Below are positions 5,762 to 10,162 of a stretch of DNA of 10,162 nt, in pieces. The notes beneath the pieces were generated by a model that was given only the letters and a program-made list of their open reading frames with translations, was not told where the DNA came from and searched no databases. Position 1 is the first letter of the stretch, and each line of letters begins with the position of its first letter. The translations under genes and the position numbers were made by a program. Source of the DNA: JBHHYN01 sp046757565 (GTDB taxonomy: Bacteria > Pseudomonadota > Gammaproteobacteria > Eutrophobiales > Eutrophobiaceae); assembly GCA_046757565.1 (NCBI GenBank), contig JBHHYN010000106.1, positions 1-10,162 of the forward strand, given 5' to 3'.

Positions 5762-6494
5762 CGGAAACAGTAAACATGGCGGTAGCATCACAGATATTGC
5801 CGCCACCAAAACACTCCCCCTTGCTTATGTCCGTATCGACATAAGAGATATCAAAGGTGAAATTACCGATCTCCTTGGAAAGACCGATGTGCCAGTCATA
5901 ATAATCCGGGGTGCCGAATTGGGCGTTATTGTCGATGGACTGATGACCCACATGACCGGCCAGAGAAATTCCATAAGGCAATGGCACGCCGATATCACCA
6001 TAAACATACAGGCCGTCATCGGATTCGAAAAAGTAGTCCGGACTGTAATTGAGTCCGCCGCTAAGATTAAAGACCTTAAAATCACGACTCAACGAACCAT
6101 AGATTTCGACATAGTCGTATTCGGCAGCGCCCGGTCCCGTATCAGATCCGGGATAGGCGTAGTAAATACCACCCACATCCCAGCCGATGCCGTTGAATTC
6201 CCCTGTAAAGCCGCCGTAGAAGTCCGTCTCGAGATCCGCGTCGTCCGGATCCGGCACGGCGAAATCCAGGCTGGAGGCCCAGACTCCCGCATAAAACCCG
6301 AGCGGTGTATAGGAATAGTCAAATCCACCCGATACGGCCGGGTCCTCATTGGTCTGACTGATACCTCTGAAACGGTAATCGGTGGTTATCGCCACATTTG
6401 CACTGAATTCGTGCCCCTTCAGGTCTGCCGCATAACTTGCCGTGCAGGCCAATACCCCTACGCAAGCCGCGGCAGACAATAAAAACTTATTCAT
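5751..6494 (-). CDS. TorF-family putative outer-membrane porin
   Basis: A 247-residue exported beta-barrel protein. A signal peptide (1-22, cleavage after SYA) leads into a mature part with alternating aromatic and glycine-rich strands. These include TTDYRFRGISQTNEDPAVSG (about 37-56), several YxGVW or YGSL-type strands, and a terminal phenylalanine typical of proteins assembled by the BAM complex. The opening YRFRGISQT is the signature I associate with the TorF/gcw_chp family. Substrate and function are not established. In other proteobacteria members are found beside glnK-amtB, so an outer-membrane route for ammonium or small nitrogen compounds is a reasonable inference. AAGGAGT lies about eight bases before the ATG. 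It is the first gene of the NtrC/sigma54-type operon. A VLAC sequence in the signal peptide is a poor lipobox, so a lipoprotein is unlikely. Confidence 0.88.
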   Translation of the reverse strand: MNKFLLSAAACVGVLACTASYAADLKGHEFSANVAITTDYRFRGISQTNEDPAVSGGFDYSYTPLGFYAGVWASSLDFAVPDPDDADLETDFYGGFTGEFNGIGWDVGGIYYAYPGSDTGPGAAEYDYVEIYGSLSRDFKVFNLSGGLNYSPDYFFESDDGLYVYGDIGVPLPYGISLAGHVGHQSIDNNAQFGTPDYYDWHIGLSKEIGNFTFDISYVDTDISKGECFGGGNICDATAMFTVSASF

Positions 6495-6553
6495 GATGAG
6501 TGACTCCTTAAGATACAGTGATAAATCAATTTTTTTAAAATCGGTTTAACTAA

Positions 6554-6569
6554 GGCAGCATCCATGCCA
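6554..6569 (-). promoter_or_regulatory. Sigma54 (-24/-12) promoter for torF-glnK1-amtB1
   Basis: On the minus strand TGGCATGGATGCTGCC matches the consensus TGGCACG-N4-TTGC, with GG and GC separated by exactly 10 bases. The -24 block matches at six of seven bases, and TGC of the -12 block is kept. Transcription would start near 6543, about 49 bases ahead of the torF ATG. Two NtrC-type sites lie upstream at enhancer distance, which greatly strengthens the call. Confidence 0.8.
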
Positions 6570-6589
6570 ATAGTTAAAATAGTATTATC

Positions 6590-6602
6590 TAACAATTTGT
6601 TA
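6590..6602. promoter_or_regulatory. Putative IHF site between enhancer and promoter
   Basis: On the minus strand TAACAAATTGTTA matches the IHF consensus WATCAA-N4-TTR with one mismatch, inside a very AT-rich stretch. Its centre is about 53 bases upstream of the predicted start, between the NtrC sites and the sigma54 promoter, where DNA bending would help looping. It is also a perfect palindrome (TAACAA-N-TTGTTA), so another dimeric regulator could bind here instead. Confidence 0.4.
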
Positions 6603-6656
6603 TTGAGCATTCCTACGGCTAACCATTAACAGATTAAACCCTGGACTCATGAAAAT

Positions 6657-6673
6657 TGCACTGATAGCGTGCA
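6657..6673. promoter_or_regulatory. NtrC-binding site, promoter-proximal
   Basis: TGCACT-GATAG-CGTGCA matches the NtrC consensus TGCACY-N5-GGTGCA at 11 of 12 defined bases. Its centre lies about 122 bases upstream of the predicted torF transcription start. Confidence 0.8.
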
Positions 6674-6686
6674 TGGATATGGATGC

Positions 6687-6703
6687 TGCACCGATGTAGT
6701 GCC
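6687..6703. promoter_or_regulatory. NtrC-binding site, promoter-distal
   Basis: TGCACC-GATGT-AGTGCC has a perfect left half-site and four of six matches on the right. Its centre is 30 bases, about three helical turns, from the proximal site. That allows two NtrC dimers to bind on the same face, as at the E. coli glnA enhancer. Confidence 0.7.
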
Positions 6704-6796
6704 TGGCTGGGGAAACGCTATTTACTTTTTACGCAACTTGCCTGCATACTTGGTTATTTATTACGCTACAGGAAATCGATCCCGGTAAGATAACAG

Positions 6797-7054
6797 ATGT
6801 TGAATCAGGAAAAAGTAGACGATTTCTTTCATGAGTTTATTAAACTACTGCCCAACGATCTGCGCCTGTATAAACAGGATATAGAAAAAAATATCAGGGC
6901 GGCGCTGAATGCCACTTTTGCACGCATGGACCTGGTGACCCGGGAAGAGTTCGATATACAGACCAGCTTGCTCAGCAAGACACGTATACTGGTTGACGAG
7001 CTGGAACAAAAAATTAAAGCGCTGGAAGATAAAACCGGCCCGCAGCGGGATTAA
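6797..7054 (+). CDS. ubiK: Ubiquinone biosynthesis accessory factor UbiK (YqiC)
   Basis: A small 85-residue protein of the BMFP/YqiC family. In E. coli UbiK binds UbiJ and supports aerobic ubiquinone synthesis in the soluble Ubi complex. The sequence aligns end to end with the start of YqiC: the N-terminal amphipathic part (KVDDFFHEFIKLLP), then the conserved RMDLVTREEFDIQT (about 43-56), then a C-terminal coiled coil (about 50-80) with leucines and isoleucines in heptad spacing (ILVDELEQKIKALED). The ATG has only a weak upstream GGTAAG. The gene diverges from torF across the NtrC/sigma54 region. Its own promoter is uncertain: TTTACT (6721) and CATACT (6745) 18 bases apart are a weak sigma70 candidate. 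Its role is in respiration and is probably unrelated to the nitrogen operon. Confidence 0.9.
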   Translation: MLNQEKVDDFFHEFIKLLPNDLRLYKQDIEKNIRAALNATFARMDLVTREEFDIQTSLLSKTRILVDELEQKIKALEDKTGPQRD

Positions 7055-7158
7055 GCATAAGCACAGCTTGTTTCACTCCGTGCATGTTTTATTCCAGTGG
7101 TCCTTTGCTCAAAACAAACACGTCAATGTTACTATCATGTTCTCCGTGAGGGAGTGTT

Positions 7159-7188
7159 ATGCTGAATGGATGCCGGATCGCGGCATAA
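7159..7188 (+). CDS. Possible nine-residue leader peptide upstream of yifB
   Basis: An ATG at 7159 opens a nine-codon frame (MLNGCRIAA) ending with TAA at 7186-7188. It has a strong Shine-Dalgarno, GAGGGAG (7148-7154). Its stop overlaps the Shine-Dalgarno of yifB (AAAGGA, 7187-7192), and a 5-bp hairpin (TGCCG/CGGCA, 7171-7185) lies within it. This arrangement would suit translational coupling to yifB. It may equally be chance, because very short frames are common. Confidence 0.3.
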   Translation: MLNGCRIAA

Positions 7189-7200
7189 AGGATTATGCAC

Positions 7201-8724
7201 ATGGATGTCTCGATCGTCTATAGCCGCGCCCTGTCAGGCATTAATTCGCCGCTGGTATCCGTAGAAGTCCACCTGTCCCGGGGCTTGCCCAGTCTCTCTA
7301 TCGTAGGCTTGCCGGAAACCGCCGTCAGGGAAAGCAAGGACCGTGTCCGTAGCGCTATTCTTAACAACCACTTCGAATTTCCGTTGCGTCGCGTCACGAT
7401 TAACCTGGCGCCGGCGGATCTCCCCAAGGAAGGTGGCCGTTTCGATCTCGCCATCGCGCTGGGGATACTGGCAGCATCGAGCCAGATACCCATACACCGC
7501 CTGAACGATTACGAAGTCACCGGGGAACTGGCGCTCACAGGAGCACTGAGGTCGGTGCGCGGTATTCTACCCATTGCGAAGGCCGCTAAAGAAGCGGGAC
7601 GGGGCCTTATCCTTCCTCATCAGAACGCGGATGAAGCGGCCCTGATAACCGGACTGCAGGTCGTGCCGGCACAGAACCTGATGCAGGTGTGTGCACACCT
7701 GAACGGCAACAGGACGCTGGCAACGCATAACCGGCAACCCGATCCTGCACGACAAACAGATCAAGGCCCTGACTTGTCCGATATCCGTGCCCAACACCGG
7801 GCCAAACGCGCACTGGAAATCAGCGCCGCCGGGGGACACAATCTGGTGATGATCGGTCCTCCCGGGTCCGGCAAGACCATGCTGGCCGAGCGCTTGCCGG
7901 GGATCCTGCCGCCCATGACGGAAGAGCAGGCAATGGAAACGGCAACCGTGTTATCGATCAGCAACCACGGTTTCAGGACGCAAATGTGGAAGCAGAGACC
8001 CATCCGTTCGCCCCATCATACCGCATCAGGCATCGCCCTGGTGGGTGGCGGCAGTCATCCACGCCCTGGTGAAATTTCACTGGCGCACAATGGCGTATTA
8101 TTTCTTGATGAATTACCTGAATTCGATCGAAAAGTCCTGGAAGTATTGAGAGAGCCCCTCGAATCAGGCCGGATTGTCATCTCCCGTGCCGCGCAACAGG
8201 TATTGTTCCCCGCCGACTTTCAATTGATTGCCGCAATGAATCCGTGCCCCTGTGGTTATTTAGGCGATGCCAACGGCCGCTGTCATTGTAGCGGTGATCA
8301 GATAAGACGTTATCGCGCCAGGCTCTCCGGGCCGCTGCTGGATCGGATAGACATGCATATTGAAGTCCCGAATATGCCAATCGAGATCCTGCATAGTCAC
8401 GAAAACAGCCAGAGTGAAACCAGTGCACAGGTCCGGCAACGTGTTATTCTCGCCTATCGGCGGCAATTACAACGGGCAGGAAAAGCGAACAGTAAACTGA
8501 CCAACAAGGAGATTGAACGCTACTGCAGACTGGACAAAAAACAGACCGGTTTACTGGAGCAGGCCATCAACCGGCTTGGCCTGTCTGCACGCGCCATGCA
8601 CAGGATATTGAGGGTAGCCAGAACAATTGCCGATCTGGCCGAAAGTGACGCTTTGCTCACCGAGCAGTTAACTGAGGCGATCACCTATCGCAGGCTTGAA
8701 CGCAAGGAATTTTCTTCCGGTTGA
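7201..8724 (+). CDS. comM: YifB/ComM-family Mg-chelatase-like AAA+ ATPase
   Basis: ComM (YifB) is a hexameric AAA+ helicase that promotes branch migration during natural transformation in Vibrio and related bacteria. The 507-residue product has the family order. First comes an N-terminal Lon-protease-like S5 domain (1-165, with GLPETAVRESKDRVRSAI and INLAPADLPKEGGRFDL). Next is the Mg-chelatase AAA+ core with Walker A GPPGSGKT (219-226) and Walker B VLFLDELPEF (299-308). A Cys cluster follows (CPCG 349-352 and CHCS 361-364), then sensor and arginine-rich segments (RARLSGPLLDRID), and a C-terminal helical domain (MHRILRVARTIADL). Two ATGs are possible, at 7195 and 7201. AAAGGA (7187-7192) is eight bases from the second but only two from the first, and the second matches the E. 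coli YifB N-terminus, so I start at 7201. All motifs look intact. Confidence 0.95.
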   Translation: MDVSIVYSRALSGINSPLVSVEVHLSRGLPSLSIVGLPETAVRESKDRVRSAILNNHFEFPLRRVTINLAPADLPKEGGRFDLAIALGILAASSQIPIHRLNDYEVTGELALTGALRSVRGILPIAKAAKEAGRGLILPHQNADEAALITGLQVVPAQNLMQVCAHLNGNRTLATHNRQPDPARQTDQGPDLSDIRAQHRAKRALEISAAGGHNLVMIGPPGSGKTMLAERLPGILPPMTEEQAMETATVLSISNHGFRTQMWKQRPIRSPHHTASGIALVGGGSHPRPGEISLAHNGVLFLDELPEFDRKVLEVLREPLESGRIVISRAAQQVLFPADFQLIAAMNPCPCGYLGDANGRCHCSGDQIRRYRARLSGPLLDRIDMHIEVPNMPIEILHSHENSQSETSAQVRQRVILAYRRQLQRAGKANSKLTNKEIERYCRLDKKQTGLLEQAINRLGLSARAMHRILRVARTIADLAESDALLTEQLTEAITYRRLERKEFSSG

Positions 8725-8868
8725 GACAGGCACAAACTGTATTTTTCGCATGAAAAAGTAAACCCCTTGACAGCGAATGGTTTCACTTCGTTTTCCAGTG
8801 GACTCATGCACTATTCAGATTAAGTAAACCAACTTGCTTCCATGGTCATGATCGGGTCAAATGAATTA

Positions 8869-9252
8869 ATGACCGGGAAACAGGACTATAGTATATATGT
8901 GACGATAGAAACGGCCTATATTGCCGAACAATCTGTCCCTGAACAGGCGCGTTATGTATTCACTTATACGATCGCTATCACCAATACCGGTTCTATCGCC
9001 GCCAGATTAATGCGCCGCCACTGGCTAATCACTGACGCCAACAACAAGGTACAGGAGGTACACGGCGACGGGGTAGTAGGAGAACAACCGTATCTCGAAC
9101 CTGGAGAGTCATACTGCTACACGAGCGGGGCAATACTGGAAACCCCGCTTGGCTGCATGCAGGGTAAATATGATATGGTCGCTGATGACGGCACCGAATT
9201 CGATGCTCCAATCCCGGTCTTCACTCTTTCCGTACCCAACACGCTGCATTGA
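8869..9252 (+). CDS. apaG: ApaG, Fe2+/Mg2+ (CorD-like) protein
   Basis: ApaG is a small fibronectin-III-like beta protein of uncertain function, often encoded with the Ap4A hydrolase apaH and once linked to Co2+/Mg2+ efflux (CorD). The 127-residue product aligns along its length with E. coli ApaG (125 residues). It includes YVFTYTIAITNTG (about 29-41), RRHWLITDAN (49-58), the GDGVVG loop (66-71), YTSGAILETPLGCMQG and the C-terminal IPVFTLSVPNTLH. In-frame ATGs at 8842 and 8848 would add nine or seven residues that the family lacks. No start has a clear Shine-Dalgarno, so the start is chosen by family length. It lies 12 bases upstream of apaH, so the two are surely co-transcribed. The 117-base gap before the ORF has an isolated TTGACA (8767-8772) without a matching -10. 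Confidence 0.93.
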   Translation: MTGKQDYSIYVTIETAYIAEQSVPEQARYVFTYTIAITNTGSIAARLMRRHWLITDANNKVQEVHGDGVVGEQPYLEPGESYCYTSGAILETPLGCMQGKYDMVADDGTEFDAPIPVFTLSVPNTLH

Positions 9253-9264
9253 TATCAGCCCGCC

Positions 9265-10113
9265 ATGAGCACTTATGCCATTGGGGATGTACAGGGTTGT
9301 TACCAGGAATTGCTTGCCCTGCTCGATCAAATAAACTTCGATAAAAGAAATGATCGTCTCTGGTTCACCGGTGACCTCGTCAACAGGGGGCCGGAGTCCA
9401 CCGAAATGCTACGCTATGCAAAACAACTCGATGCAGTAACGGTACTCGGCAACCACGATCTGCATTTACTCGCGGTCGCCGCCGGTAAAACCAAGCCGAA
9501 GAAGAGAGATACATTGGATGCCATTCTTGATGCGACAGATAAAGATGAGTTACTGGAATGGCTGCGTCATCGACCGCTTCTATACATCGATGATGAGCTT
9601 GGCTATACATTGATACACGCCGGCCTGCCCCCGCAATGGGATCTGGAGGCAGCCAGATCCCATGCAAAGGAAGTCGAGGATGTATTACAGGACGAACAGG
9701 CCCGGTTGTTCTTTGCCAACATGTATGGAGATGAACCCAGGCAATGGTCGGCTACATTACAAGAATGGGAACGGTTGCGTTTTATCACAAACTGTTTCAC
9801 CCGCATGCGCTATTGCGATGCGAACGGCAGACTGGCGCTACAGGAAAAAGGCCCGCCCGGAACCCAATCTGCGCCTTACATCCCATGGTTCCGTGTCCCT
9901 GGCAGGAAGAGCCTGGATCAGAAGATTATCTTCGGTCATTGGGCGACATTGCGGCTCGGCAATGAGCGGAATTTTGAAAATGTAAATGTTTATCCGCTGG
10001 ATGACGGTTGTGTCTGGGGGGGGGCGTTGATGGCCTTGCGGCTGGAAGATGGAAGCTATTTTAGCGTGCCGTCAAGGCAGAAAAAATTCAAGTTTAAAGA
10101 TGTCTCCGGATGA
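9265..10113 (+). CDS. apaH: Symmetrical bis(5'-nucleosyl)-tetraphosphatase, ApaH
   Basis: ApaH splits Ap4A into two ADP and also removes Np4 caps from RNA in E. coli. The 282-residue product has the metallophosphoesterase motifs: GDVQGC (7-12, with metal ligand D8), GDLVNRG (36-42, D37), GNHD (62-65, N63 and H64), IHAG (H118), FGHW (224-227, H225) and the family-specific C-terminal CVWGGALMALRLED. In the first motif E. coli has GDVHGC, whereas here Gln10 replaces the His. That change occurs in other proteobacterial ApaH, so loss of activity is not implied. It starts 12 bases after apaG with little Shine-Dalgarno, suggesting translation coupled to apaG. A nine-G run encodes part of WGGA near residue 251. 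ksgA, which precedes apaGH in E. coli, is absent from this window. Confidence 0.96.
   Translation: MSTYAIGDVQGCYQELLALLDQINFDKRNDRLWFTGDLVNRGPESTEMLRYAKQLDAVTVLGNHDLHLLAVAAGKTKPKKRDTLDAILDATDKDELLEWLRHRPLLYIDDELGYTLIHAGLPPQWDLEAARSHAKEVEDVLQDEQARLFFANMYGDEPRQWSATLQEWERLRFITNCFTRMRYCDANGRLALQEKGPPGTQSAPYIPWFRVPGRKSLDQKIIFGHWATLRLGNERNFENVNVYPLDDGCVWGGALMALRLEDGSYFSVPSRQKKFKFKDVSG
10016..10024 (+). repeat. Nine-G homopolymer inside apaH
   Basis: Nine consecutive G cover the end of codon Trp251, Gly252, Gly253 and the first base of Ala254 in apaH. The residues encoded (WGG) are conserved in the family, so the run is partly forced by the protein, although choosing GGG codons is not. A slip here would change only about the last 30 residues. 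Confidence 0.75.
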
Positions 10114-10137
10114 TTCATGCTATTTCCTGAAAATTTT

Positions 10138-10162
10138 GGCTCTTCAGCAGAATCTGTGGGTT
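10138..10162. mobile_element. Possible ISL3-family terminal inverted repeat, cut by the window edge
   Basis: The last 25 bases start with GGCTCTTCAGCAGAATCTGT. ISL3-family elements have termini that begin with GG and commonly contain a GGCTCTT-type core, followed by a CCACA/TGTGG-type stretch. Here TGTGGG follows. It lies 24 bases after the apaH stop. No transposase, second end or 8-base target duplication is visible inside the window, so this is a resemblance only. Confidence 0.4.

Noticed and set aside
5568..6482. A 304-residue open frame on the plus strand opposite torF and glnK1
   Set aside because: It crosses two well-supported minus-strand genes and their intergenic gap, has no family signature and no ribosome site, so it is an antisense artefact.
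6649..6699. A 16-codon frame on the plus strand in the torF-ubiK gap
   Set aside because: It has no Shine-Dalgarno and is made almost entirely of the NtrC-site sequence, which explains its content.
6705..6718. A GG-N10-GC pair on the plus strand (TGGCTGGGGAAACGC) that could be a sigma54 promoter toward ubiK
   Set aside because: The -24 and -12 blocks match poorly outside GG and GC, the NtrC site would be only about 36 bases from the start, and ubiK is not a known nitrogen gene.
7039..7049. CCCGC-A-GCGGG inverted repeat at the end of ubiK as a terminator
   Set aside because: A one-base loop cannot form as drawn, the repeat lies inside the coding region, and no T-run follows.
8745..8760. TTTTTC-GCAT-GAAAAA inverted repeat after yifB as a terminator
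   Set aside because: The stem is almost all A-T and no T-run follows it, so it would be too weak to end transcription.
8767..8795. Perfect -35 hexamer TTGACA as an apaGH promoter
   Set aside because: No acceptable -10 lies 16 to 18 bases downstream (GTTTTC, TTTTCC), so the hexamer alone is not enough to call a promoter.

Overview
The window is a compact bacterial chromosome segment that reads as Gammaproteobacteria. AroE, UbiK, YifB, ApaG and ApaH all resemble gammaproteobacterial members, and torF-glnK-amtB close to ubiK and yifB is an arrangement I recall from that class (for example pseudomonads). The fused cyclic-nucleotide-binding/rhodanese protein hints at a sulfur-oxidiser-like lineage such as Chromatiales or Thiotrichales, but the sequence alone does not settle this. 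I recognise every gene of ordinary length here, and I see no complete novel defence or mobile system.

Layout. The left two thirds read on the minus strand. From right to left they are torF (outer-membrane porin), glnK1, amtB1, a strong terminator, glnK2, amtB2, a second terminator, a protein with two cyclic-nucleotide-binding-like domains plus a rhodanese domain, and aroE. The aroE stop codon lies inside a heptamer tandem repeat at the left edge. The right third reads on the plus strand: ubiK, a possible nine-codon leader peptide, yifB/comM, apaG and apaH. The last 25 bases resemble the terminal inverted repeat of an ISL3-family insertion sequence that continues past the edge.

The core of the window is nitrogen scavenging. 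TorF is a likely outer-membrane channel, AmtB carries ammonium across the inner membrane, and GlnK (PII) gates AmtB according to nitrogen and energy status. The divergent 302-base torF-ubiK region holds two 17-base NtrC-type sites spaced 30 bases apart, an AT-rich IHF-like site, and a -24/-12 sigma54 promoter aimed at torF. This is the classical NtrC-enhancer layout of glnA-type promoters, so torF-glnK1-amtB1 should be induced by nitrogen limitation. A second, paralogous glnK2-amtB2 pair follows behind its own terminator. It lacks a recognisable sigma54 promoter, but a palindrome lies over its likely promoter. The two ammonium-uptake modules may therefore be controlled differently.

Other points worth attention are two nine-base G homopolymers inside coding sequence (in the cyclic-nucleotide-binding/rhodanese gene and in apaH), an 18-base perfect palindrome upstream of the cyclic-nucleotide-binding/rhodanese gene, and a non-ATG start for aroE beside small hairpins.
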